DNA of 64,000 nucleotides from JAOUFP01 sp963801505 (GCA_963801505.1 CAWDEY010000013.1:8970-72969), one strand, 5' to 3'. Shown: positions 51,304 through 59,441, numbered from the stretch's first letter. Notes: generated from the letters alone by a model not told the origin. A program made the numbers and translations.

Positions 51304-51531
51304 ATGGGTAATTTCGGCTTTATTTTTTGTCCACACCTTAAAGACAGCACTGAGGGGAGTGTATGCGCAGTCACCGGCAGAATGATCAAAGACATGGAGG
51401 ACGTTACGTTAAAACTATGCATGGGCAGGCATTATGAGGCGTGCTACGTGTATATGCAGTCACTGCAGAATATGGTCGAATACGGGTCCTACTCGCACTT
51501 CATTATCGCTGATATGAAGCAGAAATCATGA
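51304..51531 (+). CDS. small four-Cys-motif protein (family member 4)
   Basis: A 75-residue protein behind GGAGGTAACACAC. Core: FIFCPHLKDSTEGSVCAVTG ... LKLCMGRHYEACYVYMQSL, the CP ... C ... C-x(6)-C-x-V-Y plan of the proteins at 17182, 44393 and 51008; CPHLKD and the CPRLKD of 44393 are especially alike. Its stop overlaps the arsC start (ATGA), so it is translated together with the arsenate reductase and is directly under the best Pho box of the window. Confidence 0.7.
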   Translation: MGNFGFIFCPHLKDSTEGSVCAVTGRMIKDMEDVTLKLCMGRHYEACYVYMQSLQNMVEYGSYSHFIIADMKQKS

Positions 51532-51953
51532 AGAAGAGGGTCCTTTTCGTATGCATCCATAACAGCGGCCGCAGCCAGATGGCAGAGGCCTTTCTGCAGT
51601 TGCTGGCGGGTGACAGGTTTGAAGCAGAAAGCGCCGGGCTTGAACCAGCCAGCCTCAATCCTCTTGTTGTTGAAGTGATGAAGGAGATTGGGATAGATAT
51701 TTCAGGGAATCGCACAAAGGGTATTTTTGAGTTCATTAAGGCAGGGAAGTTATTCAATTACGTTATAACTGTCTGCGATGAGACCGGCGACAATAGATGT
51801 CCGATATTTCCCGGCTATACAAAAAGGCTGCACTGGAATTTCCCGGATCCTTCCGCACTGGAGGGGACCCACGAGGAAAAACTGAAGAAGGCCGGAGAAA
51901 TAAGGGATGAAATCAGGGCAAAGATAGAAGCATGGATAAAGGAACCAGAATAG
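51528..51953 (+). CDS. arsC: arsenate reductase (low-molecular-weight phosphatase type)
   Basis: A 141-residue ArsC of the thioredoxin-coupled type: the active-site P-loop VCIHNSGRSQMAEAF with the nucleophilic Cys at about residue 9, DISGNRTKG, and the second catalytic region VCDETGDNRCPIFPG, then HWNFPDPSALEG. It reduces arsenate to arsenite. No arsB/acr3 or arsR is adjacent; instead it shares a Pho-box promoter with a small Cys-rich protein. Arsenate enters through phosphate transporters, so inducing the reductase when phosphate uptake rises makes sense. Confidence 0.93.
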   Translation: MKKRVLFVCIHNSGRSQMAEAFLQLLAGDRFEAESAGLEPASLNPLVVEVMKEIGIDISGNRTKGIFEFIKAGKLFNYVITVCDETGDNRCPIFPGYTKRLHWNFPDPSALEGTHEEKLKKAGEIRDEIRAKIEAWIKEPE

Positions 51954-51991
51954 ACACAGCTGGATTCTGCTGAAAGTTATAATCCGGAGAT

Positions 51992-52606
51992 TCAATCACT
52001 CTCACTTGAGCGGGCCTTTATTCTCATCCGAATCAGAAAAATAAGAGCAGACACCACTGCAATAATGGCGGTAAATATAGCCGGCATCATCTCCTTTATT
52101 ACAGCACCGCCGGCAAAAGCTTTGCCGCCTGTGTAACCCACTGTGATCATTATGGCCATTGTCACAAGGGCCGCAGGGATATCGCTGATCAGATAACTTC
52201 TAAAGGGCATGCGCGTTATGCCAGCCATGAGGAGTACCTGCGAGCGGATGCCGAAGAGTTGTCTGCCGATAAGAATGACCCATGTTCCATAAGCGATGAA
52301 CCGTCTCTCGATCAATGCCAGCCTTTCCGCAGATAGAATTCTGCCGAACCATTTATGGGTAACGATCCGTCGGCCGAAGTGTCTTCCCAACGAAAAGATA
52401 ATGAGGTCGCTTATTAGTACTCCCGCAAATATCGCCATGAGGGCAGGCGCAGGGCTTAGAGTCCTCTGTGCGATGAAGAACCCGCAGCAGATTATAACAG
52501 CGTCTTCCGGAAAAGGAAAGCCGACGCTCCCAAGGACCAGACAGAGCAGGATCCCAAAATATGAGAAGCGCTCAAATAAGGATGTTAAGTCTGAAAAAAG
52601 TTCCAT
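51992..52606 (-). CDS. DedA family membrane protein
   Basis: A 204-residue DedA/SNARE-associated protein: GSVGFPFPEDAVIICCGFFIAQ, SDLIIFSLGRHFGRRI, IGRQLFGIRSQVLLMAGITRMPFRSYL (given in parts) and 4-5 membrane helices. Members recycle undecaprenyl phosphate or flip phospholipids across the membrane. A Pho box with TATAAT lies directly upstream on its strand, so it is probably induced under phosphate limitation, perhaps to recover carrier lipid phosphate. It is convergent with arsC and divergent from the PhoH gene. Confidence 0.88.
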   Translation of the reverse strand: MELFSDLTSLFERFSYFGILLCLVLGSVGFPFPEDAVIICCGFFIAQRTLSPAPALMAIFAGVLISDLIIFSLGRHFGRRIVTHKWFGRILSAERLALIERRFIAYGTWVILIGRQLFGIRSQVLLMAGITRMPFRSYLISDIPAALVTMAIMITVGYTGGKAFAGGAVIKEMMPAIFTAIIAVVSALIFLIRMRIKARSSESD

Positions 52607-52632
52607 GATTTCTATTCAGTGTTGATACGTTC

Positions 52633-52677
52633 ATTATAGAAACCACTTGTTACAGCTTAATTACAGCAGTGTGAAAA
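52633..52677 (-). promoter_or_regulatory. Pho box array and -10 for dedA
   Basis: On the minus strand TTTTCAC, CTGTAAT, CTGTAAC in 11-bp steps (52671-52677, 52660-52666, 52649-52655), 10 bp, then TATAAT (52633-52638). ATG 52606 lies about 27 bp on. Confidence 0.85.
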
Positions 52678-52695
52678 GGCAGTTACCAGAGAACC

Positions 52696-52750
52696 GATAA
52701 CCTAAATTTCATAAGACTGTAATGATCCTGCAATAAAACAATGTCATAAT
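52696..52750 (+). promoter_or_regulatory. Pho box array and -10 for the PhoH-like gene
   Basis: GATAACC, TTTCATA, TGTAATG, TGCAATA at 52696, 52707, 52718 and 52729, 9 bp, then CATAAT (52745-52750). About 145 bp of leader precede ATG 52897. Together with the dedA box this forms a divergent Pho promoter. Confidence 0.75.
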
Positions 52751-52896
52751 GTCTTTAGGAGAATGATAGAGAGATTGCATTTCAACACAGGCATTTTCAG
52801 AAAATATTTCCTTGAAGATTCTCTCGGTTCATCCTGCCTCTTTTGCCGCAAACCCACTTTCCATGACAATAAATATTATAAGAACGGAGGACCTGC

Positions 52897-54261
52897 ATGA
52901 ATCAAACAGAATGCCTGGAGTCTCTTTCCCCTGAAACATCCTCTCATGGAGCACAGAAGTCTGAGGAGCCCAACGATCTCCGGAAAAAGAGAAAAATATT
53001 CGTGCTCGATACGAATGTGCTGATTCACGATCCAAATTCCATTTTCAGCTTTGACGAGCATGATGTAGTAATACCATTTGTTGTCCTTGAGGAGCTTGAC
53101 AGGCTTAAAAAAGGGCATGGCGATATAGCGGCATCGGCCAGGGCTGCTCTCAGGATTATAGATCAGCTGAGGGAACGGGGACCACTGACTTCAGGGATCG
53201 AGATCGGGACAGGTGGTTCGCTCTACATAGGCACCGCGTTAAGCAGCGCTGCTGCCACTTTCATGGACGGAGTCTTGGAGGACAACAAGATAATAAAGAC
53301 GGCCCTCGGTGTAGTGGAAAAGCAGCAGACTGACGAAAGAGGTAATATCGTCCCTGTCACTTTGGTATCTAAAGATACTACCGTAAGAATAAAGGCAGAG
53401 GCCTGCGGCCTTCATGCGGAAGACTTCGAGAGCGATAAGACAACACTCTTTCAGCAGTATGGTAGAGTGCTGGCAGAGACCGATTATACTAATGGTATTC
53501 ATTCAATACGGTATTTGAGGGCCGGAGAAGACATCTACAGGTTATACGGCGCTGACAACCACACAAAGATCAAGAACGGCAAATCGCTTGAAGGCATTTC
53601 TCCCAAGAATGTGGAACAACGATGTGCCATTGACGCATTGACGAACCCGGATATTGAAGTCGTTGCCCTTACCGGCTCGGCTGGGACCGGCAAGACTCTT
53701 CTTGCGCTGGCCGCAGGAATACACCAGACAACGAAAAAATCACCTTTATACGAGCAAGTGGTCGTGGCAAGGCCGGTTGTCCCCATGGGTAATGACCTGG
53801 GCTACCTGCCGGGGGACGTGAATGAAAAGCTGGCACCCTGGATGCAGCCTATCTTCGACAGTCTGGAGGTGATCGTCAACACGCCAAAAGGTTACATTAA
53901 GGACGAAACATCAACAGCGAAGTACAGGAGTTTTCAGTATCTTATAGAAACCGGCATACTGCAGATCGAGGCCCTGACATATATACGGGGAAGGAGTATG
54001 CCGCTCAGGTATTTCATTGTCGATGAGGCACAGAATCTAAGGCCTATAGATGTCAAAACTATAATCACGCGGTGCGGAGAAGGGACCAAGATAGTCCTTA
54101 CCGGAGATATGCAGCAGATCGACACTCCATATCTCGACTCAAAAAGCAACGGGCTTGCATATCTCATAAGCAGGTTCATCAATGAAGAAAACTTCTGCTA
54201 TCTTAACCTGAGCTGCACAGTAAGATCACGGCTTGCTGAACAGGGGGCGAGGCTGTTGTAA
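52897..54261 (+). CDS. PhoH-like protein (PIN domain plus PhoH ATPase)
   Basis: 454 residues with CGGAGGACCTGC before the ATG. N-terminal PIN nuclease domain (about 35-175): KIFVLDTNVLIHDPNSIFSF, VLEELDRLKKG, LVSKDTTVRIKA. C-terminal PhoH ATPase (about 235-450): Walker A LTGSAGTGKTLLALAAG, ARPVVPMGNDLGYLPGD, Walker B YFIVDEAQNLRP, TGDMQQID. PhoH2-type proteins couple RNA unwinding to cleavage. The name comes from phosphate-starvation-inducible E. coli PhoH, and here a Pho box is indeed present. Confidence 0.95.
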   Translation: MNQTECLESLSPETSSHGAQKSEEPNDLRKKRKIFVLDTNVLIHDPNSIFSFDEHDVVIPFVVLEELDRLKKGHGDIAASARAALRIIDQLRERGPLTSGIEIGTGGSLYIGTALSSAAATFMDGVLEDNKIIKTALGVVEKQQTDERGNIVPVTLVSKDTTVRIKAEACGLHAEDFESDKTTLFQQYGRVLAETDYTNGIHSIRYLRAGEDIYRLYGADNHTKIKNGKSLEGISPKNVEQRCAIDALTNPDIEVVALTGSAGTGKTLLALAAGIHQTTKKSPLYEQVVVARPVVPMGNDLGYLPGDVNEKLAPWMQPIFDSLEVIVNTPKGYIKDETSTAKYRSFQYLIETGILQIEALTYIRGRSMPLRYFIVDEAQNLRPIDVKTIITRCGEGTKIVLTGDMQQIDTPYLDSKSNGLAYLISRFINEENFCYLNLSCTVRSRLAEQGARLL

Positions 54262-54312
54262 GTAAAACTTTGCTGAGAACACACGCCAATATTTCATGGA
54301 ATATTAATAATT

Positions 54313-54347
54313 CTGTCATCATATGTTAGCACTCTTTTTTCTAAAAT
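54313..54347 (+). promoter_or_regulatory. Pho box and -10 before the CBS-kinase operon
   Basis: CTGTCAT (identical to the E. coli half-site), TGTTAGC in an 11-bp step (54313, 54324), then TAAAAT (54342-54347). Only two clear half-sites. The first convincing start codon is 54531, giving a long leader, unless ATG 54366 is used. Confidence 0.55.
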
Positions 54348-54530
54348 AGACTTAATTCAGATGTTATGAACGTGACAAAAAAGATTAATGTCCGTTTTGG
54401 AGAACATGACGCTCTCTTGTCCTGGCGCCAGCGGAATAACGGAATAAAGAAAATGAAACTCAATCAGCCGGAGAATGTTTTTTCATTCAACTGTCTTAAA
54501 AATATTTTTGTGCATGATAAAGGAGCAATG

Positions 54531-54743
54531 ATGGAGTCCACAGAAGAGCTGATTGGTCGGTCAGTCGGCCTTCTATCTCTTTCTATAGGTATCGTGAGTA
54601 CCGAGGTGCATAAAATCGACTCCTATGCACATCTTGCCTCGATAGCCTCGGAGGTCAAAAAGTCCGCAAAAATGAAGTCTCTTGCAACAGGAGGCTCGGC
54701 CGTCATTAAAGACAGGCGGCTGCAGTCGCTCAAATATCTTTAG
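54531..54743 (+). CDS. small hypothetical protein
   Basis: A 70-residue soluble protein (MESTEELIGRSVGLLSLSIG and IVSTEVHKIDSYAHLASIASEV). Start 54531 is five bases after AAAGGAG; the frame is open from ATG 54366, whose extra 55 residues look random. The C-terminal third is very basic. I do not recognise it. It is 11 bp before the CBS-kinase gene and shares its operon and Pho box. Confidence 0.5.
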   Translation: MESTEELIGRSVGLLSLSIGIVSTEVHKIDSYAHLASIASEVKKSAKMKSLATGGSAVIKDRRLQSLKYL

Positions 54744-54754
54744 AAGGAGAAATA

Positions 54755-55954
54755 ATGGAGCACAATAGCACTGATTCTCCGCAGGTTGGGAGCCTCGTAA
54801 TGTCGGATGCCTGCGTGCATCCGGCAACAAGTGTTAGGACTGTAGTTGAGAGGTTTTTTGAGTCGCAGCAGCTTGACGCTGTTGCCGCTGTAGAAGGCAG
54901 GGAGGCGGTCGGCCTCATTACGAGGACCAAACTGCTTTTTTCGGTATTCAGAAGATACGGCTTCGAGCTCTATGGGAGAAAGCCCGTCATCGTTATTACA
55001 GATACGGACCCGCTTTTCATATGTGAGAGGGAACGCCTCGATGTTGCCATCGACAGGGCACTTGCCCGGGAATCGCAGGACATCTACGACGAGATTGTCA
55101 TTACAGATGAGAACGGCTATTACAGAGGGCTTCTTCCAGTGCGGCAGATGATTATCCAACAGAGCAACATACTGGCCAACAGCATTGTTCAGCGCGAAAT
55201 TGCGCACGAGCGGGCCAGGGAGTTTGAGAAGATCAATAACGTTAAGTCCCAGTTTATCGCAAATGTCACCCATGAGCTCCGTTCTCCTGTGAATGCCATA
55301 ATCGGACTTGCCGAACTCATGAAGATGTCCTGCGATAAGGGGTATGTGGACCAGTTGAGGGACAGGCTTTCGTTACTTATGTCGAATGCCGCGAATCTCA
55401 GGGCGGTTATCACGAATATCCTTGATCTCTCGAAGATCGAGGCCGGCAAGATGGAGATCATAACGGAAGACTTTGACCTGGCCGGGGTACTGCGGGAAAC
55501 TGCTGAAACTACACGGGTGCTTCTTGGTCCTAAGCCCGTCAGCGTAGAGGTCTCAATCAGCGAAGGGATGGCTGGGATGAAGTCGGACAGAGTCAAGATA
55601 CGACAGATAATGACTAATCTCATGAGTAATGCCGCTAAATTCACGGACAAAGGACAAATCCTCCTTTCTGCAGCCCGGACAGGAGGGGAGGTCGTTATAT
55701 CAGTTTCAGACACAGGGATCGGGATCAGGGAAGAGGACCTTGAGCGGCTTTTTGAGGCGTTCAGCCAGCTTGAGGACGCGAAGACCAAACGGCATGAAGG
55801 GACAGGACTGGGGCTTATGATCACGAAGAACCTCGTTGATCTCCTCGGCGGACGCGTTACAGTCAGAAGCGAATTCGGCAAGGGCACGGCCTTTGATGTA
55901 TATCTCCCGTTTCACCTAAGTGTCGCTCAGGAAAATAATCTAGTTTACAGATAA
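54755..55954 (+). CDS. CBS-domain histidine kinase
   Basis: 399 residues with AGAAGGAGAAATA before ATG. Residues about 8-145 form a pair of CBS-type repeats (MSDACVHPATSVRTVVERFF, AVGLITRTKLLF, and IVITDENGYYRGLLPVRQM), typical ligand-sensing modules; a coiled linker follows, then HisKA FIANVTHELRSPVNAIIGLAEL (in parts) and HATPase with DTGIGIREEDLERLFEAF and GTGLGLMITKNL. No membrane helices, so it senses a cytoplasmic, perhaps nucleotide, signal. The regulator at 56013 follows in the same operon. Confidence 0.9.
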   Translation: MEHNSTDSPQVGSLVMSDACVHPATSVRTVVERFFESQQLDAVAAVEGREAVGLITRTKLLFSVFRRYGFELYGRKPVIVITDTDPLFICERERLDVAIDRALARESQDIYDEIVITDENGYYRGLLPVRQMIIQQSNILANSIVQREIAHERAREFEKINNVKSQFIANVTHELRSPVNAIIGLAELMKMSCDKGYVDQLRDRLSLLMSNAANLRAVITNILDLSKIEAGKMEIITEDFDLAGVLRETAETTRVLLGPKPVSVEVSISEGMAGMKSDRVKIRQIMTNLMSNAAKFTDKGQILLSAARTGGEVVISVSDTGIGIREEDLERLFEAFSQLEDAKTKRHEGTGLGLMITKNLVDLLGGRVTVRSEFGKGTAFDVYLPFHLSVAQENNLVYR

Positions 55955-56012
55955 TTAAACCGTCAGCTCTTTGCGGGAAACATCAATTTCTAAAGAATAA
56001 CAGGAGGATTAA

Positions 56013-56393
56013 ATGAAAATGACCGGTAAAAGGATTTTGATCATCGACGATGACATTAGTCATCTTCTGACAGCCAAGGAAATTCTTGAAAGTGAGGGGT
56101 ATACCGTGAGCACCCACAACCAGTCGTTCGGCTCCTCTGTCATCGCCCGGCAGCTTGAGCCGGATCTCATACTGCTTGACATAAATATGCCAGGTCTTTC
56201 CGGTGACAGGCTGGCCCAGATAATCGGAAGAAATTACCACTCTTCGAATGTGCCGATCCTTTTTTACTCGTCCAACGATGAGGACAGCCTTAGAAAGGCC
56301 GTGGGACAATACAGCGTTTACGGTGTAAAAGATTATATATGCAAGGGTGACCCACATGATTTGAGGATAAAGGTGGCCCGCTGCCTATCCTAA
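56013..56393 (+). CDS. single-domain response regulator
   Basis: 126 residues behind ACAGGAGGATTAA. Receiver domain: ILIIDDDISHLL, phosphoacceptor Asp in LILLDINMPGLSGD, FYSSND at the Thr/Ser position and Lys in DYICKGDP (no following Pro, which is unusual). No output domain. It is 58 bp after the CBS-kinase gene and is its probable phosphorylation partner. Confidence 0.88.
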   Translation: MKMTGKRILIIDDDISHLLTAKEILESEGYTVSTHNQSFGSSVIARQLEPDLILLDINMPGLSGDRLAQIIGRNYHSSNVPILFYSSNDEDSLRKAVGQYSVYGVKDYICKGDPHDLRIKVARCLS

Positions 56394-56428
56394 AATTAGC
56401 GGCACTCCGTAAAAAGAGTTTTATAAAA

Positions 56429-56483
56429 TTTAACCAAAATTTAACAATCCGTTCATCTTGCTTTAACAAGAGGTATATATAAT
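56429..56483 (+). promoter_or_regulatory. Pho box array and -10, leaderless transcript predicted
   Basis: TTTAACC, TTTAACA, GTTCATC, TTTAACA at 56429, 56440, 56451 and 56462, 9 bp, then TATAAT (56478-56483). The ATG at 56490 is only 6 bp after the -10, so transcription should begin at or next to it. Confidence 0.83.
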
Positions 56484-56489
56484 TAAATC

Positions 56490-56786
56490 ATGGGAAAGGA
56501 AGATGTGGTTGCAATCAGGGATGTCAGATGCCCTTCCTGTGATGCGGATGCGCTTTACAGGTATGGCAGGATAAAGACTGGTGGTCAGCGTTTCATGTGT
56601 CTCATGTGCGGCACACAGTTCACTCCCGGCGCGAAAAAGTCTGCCCCGCGGGGCAAACCTGTCTGTCCGGAGTGCGGGAAGACCATGAATGTGTATAAGC
56701 TGGAAGGGAATATTATACGCTTCAGGTGTTCAGGTTATCCGGAGTGTAAAACTTTCAGAAAATTTACGATGAGGGAGGAAAAATGA
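56490..56786 (+). CDS. double zinc-ribbon protein
   Basis: 98 residues. Ribbon 1: VRCPSCDADALYRYGRIKTG ... RFMCLMCGTQFTP, the type found in IS1 InsA-like and transposase N-termini. Ribbon 2: PVCPECGKTMNVYKLEG ... RFRCSGYPECKTFRKF, the topoisomerase I type. Eight Cys should bind two zinc ions, probably for nucleic-acid contact. No ribosome site lies before ATG 56490, which coincides with the predicted transcription start. The stop overlaps the next gene (ATGA). Confidence 0.75.
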   Translation: MGKEDVVAIRDVRCPSCDADALYRYGRIKTGGQRFMCLMCGTQFTPGAKKSAPRGKPVCPECGKTMNVYKLEGNIIRFRCSGYPECKTFRKFTMREEK

Positions 56787-57154
56787 GCTATTACATGCAT
56801 AATGTACCCGGTCGTCTCAGGATCAAGAGCCCGCTTCTCAAAAGAAATGCAGCGGCAGCGGACAAGCTGAAAAAAGCACTGAGCACAATGCAGGGAATCG
56901 CAGCTGTTGACTTCAATCTCATAACCGGGAGTCTCCTGATCAACTACAACCACCGGATATCAAAGCCCGAGGATATCATCGGACTGCTCGAGCGCAAGGG
57001 GTACTTTGACCGGGCCAAGGCAACGACGAATGAAGCATATATCCATACAGCCGCAACGAAGACAGGCCGCGTGATAGGCAAGGCCGCTCTCGGGATGGCC
57101 TTAGAAAAGGCCTTTGAAGGCTCTGCGCTTTCCCTGCTTGCCATACTGATATAG
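56783..57154 (+). CDS. HMA-like domain protein (HMA_2 type)
   Basis: 123 residues: YYMHNVPGRLRIKSPLLKRN at the start, then GIAAVDFNLITGSLLINYNH, the beta-alpha-beta pattern of HMA_2 heavy-metal-associated-like domains, without the CxxC metal site. A hydrophobic Ala/Gly-rich C-terminus (about 95-123) may touch the membrane. Family members often accompany P-type ATPases, but none is here. It is translationally coupled to the zinc-ribbon gene. Confidence 0.7.
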   Translation: MSYYMHNVPGRLRIKSPLLKRNAAAADKLKKALSTMQGIAAVDFNLITGSLLINYNHRISKPEDIIGLLERKGYFDRAKATTNEAYIHTAATKTGRVIGKAALGMALEKAFEGSALSLLAILI

Positions 57155-57162
57155 CTTTTTAT

Positions 57163-57471
57163 ATGGAGACTGAAGCCTCCTGTCCGCAATCTTTAGAGCT
57201 TACAGGCGAAAAAAATAGCGGATGCAGTAGTTTTTATGCCCGATACATTATTCGTCCTGCCAAATGTCTTATCAGAAGCGCTGCCCTGCTGGAATATCCT
57301 CAGGAATATCTCGACTTCCTTCACCGTAGAAATGTAAATCATCATTACGGAAACTGGGACGAAATATATAAAAGTATAGACAGGATGAAGCCTGAGTATG
57401 ACCACTGGCTTGATAAATACGCCGATATACTGAAGGACTCAAAAGGCGTTCCGATCATTGTATTCTCTTGA
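57163..57471 (+). CDS. hypothetical protein, possibly a fragment
   Basis: 102 residues starting 8 bp after the HMA gene, without a ribosome site. The last 30 residues (MKPEYDHWLDKYADILKDSKG and VPIIVFS) resemble the stretch just before the SAM-binding motif of class I methyltransferases (W-x-(D/E)-x-Y-x-x-x-L ... G-x-P-(I/V)-x-D-L-G-C-G), but the protein ends exactly where that motif should begin. It may be a decayed methyltransferase or an unrelated small protein. Low certainty. Confidence 0.35.
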   Translation: METEASCPQSLELTGEKNSGCSSFYARYIIRPAKCLIRSAALLEYPQEYLDFLHRRNVNHHYGNWDEIYKSIDRMKPEYDHWLDKYADILKDSKGVPIIVFS

Positions 57472-57549
57472 AAGATTCGGATCAGCAAAAGTCCTTTGGG
57501 AGGTAGCCGTAAGAAAGGCAGCCTGAATCCTACGTCGGGGCAATCCGAA

Positions 57550-58331
57550 CTATTTCCGAAAGCCGTATGCCGGATTACGAGGATCAAAGTCTGCGTCGGT
57601 CAGCCCGGCGTTCAGTGCAACAGCCTCATATCCATAGTTCTCGACCAGTCTGTCATCCCAGTCGAATATCTGCAACCCGAATGGGCAATTCGCTCTCTGC
57701 ATCGATATTGATTACGGCCCGGTAGCAGTAATATCCTCTTGCCGATGACTCAGGAAAGACGATCTCTATTTGCCTGGTATCGCGGCCGTAAATCGTCTCC
57801 TCACCCTGCTTCCTGATTGAGATCTCGCCTTTTCTTATGCCCTTTCTCAGTTCCCGGCCGATAAGATTGACAACATTCTCTATGCCTGAATCCGTAATCG
57901 GATGGCGGCTTCCCTTCATGACTAAAGAACCCCTGGGGGTCGAGGTTCAGGTGCAGTCCCAACAATCCGCATTCATGCACCTTGATAAGATTGTTGTTGC
58001 AACCCTCCACGTAGAGAGACTCGCGGCCATAGTATGGTTCTTTGATCCACTTCATATATACTTTAAAGGGTTTTTTAAACTTAAAGAGCACAGTCTCCTC
58101 TTGTGTGAGATTTCCGCTTATCCTTTCCTGCTTGTGAAAGACAGCCACGTAGTTCTCTACTTTGGAAAGCCTTTGTTCCGCCCGCCTGAGCCAGGCCTCG
58201 GGATCGAAGCTCTCCTGAGCATTACCTGATGAGGTCGGGAAAAGGTATAACAGCACTAAGAGTATTGTCAGCATTGCCGCTTGCTTAAACAAAATAAGTT
58301 TGCTCACACCGGTTATAATTTCCTGATTCAA
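57550..58331 (-). CDS. DUF1571 family periplasmic protein, two frameshifts
   Basis: Reading through shifts at about 57910 and 57680 gives one protein of about 259 residues. It starts with a hydrophobic signal (LILFKQAAMLTILLVLLYLF), then WLRRAEQRLSKVENYVAVFHKQERI, FKFKKPFKVYMKWIKEPYYGRESLYVEG (given in part), LDPQGFF, then NVVNLIGRELRKGI, and ends FDWDDRLVENYGYEAVAL ... NPAYGFRK with TAG 57550-57552. This is DUF1571, related in fold to LolA/LppX-type lipid-binding proteins. It probably carries or extracts lipid in the periplasm. The Pho box before 58500 should also serve it. Confidence 0.75.
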
Positions 58332-58353
58332 TGTCGGGCGTTTCCAGACTCAT

Positions 58354-58500
58354 TCAAAGATGATGCGCGACGGTCCCAGATGCCGTTTTCGTAGATACCT
58401 CCAAAGATCCGATTTCTTCTTCATAGTCACAGAGAATGTTGGTACACGCGGCAAAACTTCCCATCACCGACATCTTTCTCCCGCAGGCTGGACAATTCAT
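58354..58500 (-). CDS. very small zinc-ribbon-like protein
   Basis: 48 residues beginning MNCPACGRKMSVMGSFAACT and followed by NILCDYEEEIGSLEV. AAAGGAGGAATAGTT before ATG 58500 is an ideal ribosome site, which makes it a real gene despite its size. Four Cys (CPAC, AAC, LC) suggest zinc binding. It is 22 bp before the DUF1571 gene on the same strand and behind a Pho-like array. Confidence 0.65.
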   Translation of the reverse strand: MNCPACGRKMSVMGSFAACTNILCDYEEEIGSLEVSTKTASGTVAHHL

Positions 58501-58540
58501 AACTATTCCTCCTTTTTGTGATCACTCTATGCTATAGTCT

Positions 58541-58580
58541 AATGAAAAAACATTACAGGATTATTTCAGTATGATGAATT
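58541..58580 (-). promoter_or_regulatory. Pho box array before the small zinc-ribbon gene and DUF1571
   Basis: On the minus strand AATTCAT, CTGAAAT, CTGTAAT, TTTCATT in exact 11-bp steps (58574-58580 down to 58541-58547). The -10 is poor: only TATAGC/CATAGA-like text lies between 58525 and 58536. Confidence 0.6.
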
Positions 58581-58642
58581 GTTCGTGTCATTTTTTTATC
58601 TCTCGCTCCGATCAAATCAGTCCGACATTGTTGATTATGATG

Positions 58643-59441
58643 CTAGCATGGTCCCTCACGCCGCAGGAACTCCCAACCAGACCTAACGCTCTCGTGGGCA
58701 AAGGCGCAGAGTACCTTTCTGGCATGTGACCGGGGCAAAGGCGGTTATGTCCAGGATTGGACGGATTGAAATGTACCCTGACATCAATAGTTTTCATCCC
58801 CAGCATATTCCGGAGGTGGGGAAGCAATCTCATGTCGCCATGCCAGGCGATACCCTCCTTCTCTTCTTTGCCAGCAGCTTTTCCATTGATGTGTGAATAA
58901 ATAAGACTCACAGGCAGGACAGGGTGGTTTCCCTCAACCGGTATTTTAAAGAACGAACTCTTGAAGGCCAACATGTCCGTGCCGTCGTTTGTAGTACCCT
59001 CCGGAAAGACAATAACGCTGATACATGATGAAAGACGGTTTTCAATCTCTTCCATTGCCGAAATTGTCTTCATCCTCGAAGTGCGGTTTACAAAGACAGT
59101 GCCCGCCAGTCGCGCAAGCAGACCGATGAGGAACCACGATTCCACTTCTTTTTTCGCCACAAAAACAGCCGGGAAAAGACTGCCTAGGACAAGGATATCA
59201 AGGTAGCTGCAATGGTTTGCCACGACAAATGATCCAGGCGGGATTCTGTCCTGTCCCGTTTTTTTAATCCGAACGCCCAGTATTGCGCAGGCCCATCTTG
59301 CCCAGGCGACATGCATGTAGTGCCGGCCCGAAGTCTGTAGCACGTCACAGGACATACTGAGATGATAAGTCCGACACAGAGGAAGACCAGACTAAGCAGG
59401 ATAAGAAGCGTTGCCTTACATATTATTACTATGCCGCGCAT
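58643..59441 (-). CDS. olsA: lyso-ornithine lipid O-acyltransferase-like protein (PlsC family), frameshifted
   Basis: Three frames give one protein of about 265 residues. ATG 59441 starts MRGIVIICKATLLILLSLVF (membrane helix); after a shift near 59300 the frame continues RHYMHVAWARWACAILGVRI, the catalytic NHCSYLD (HxxxxD), FVAKKEV, and VIVFPEGTTNDG; a last shift near 58735 restores SHARKVLCAFAHESVRSGWE with TAG 58643-58645. PlsC-type enzymes acylate lysolipids. Because it overlaps the end of an OlsB-like gene by 13 bp, the likely reaction is the second step of ornithine lipid synthesis. Confidence 0.75.

Noticed and set aside
57163..57471. A SAM-dependent methyltransferase
   Set aside because: Only the stretch before the SAM motif resembles one; the motif and the rest of the fold are absent in all frames I followed.
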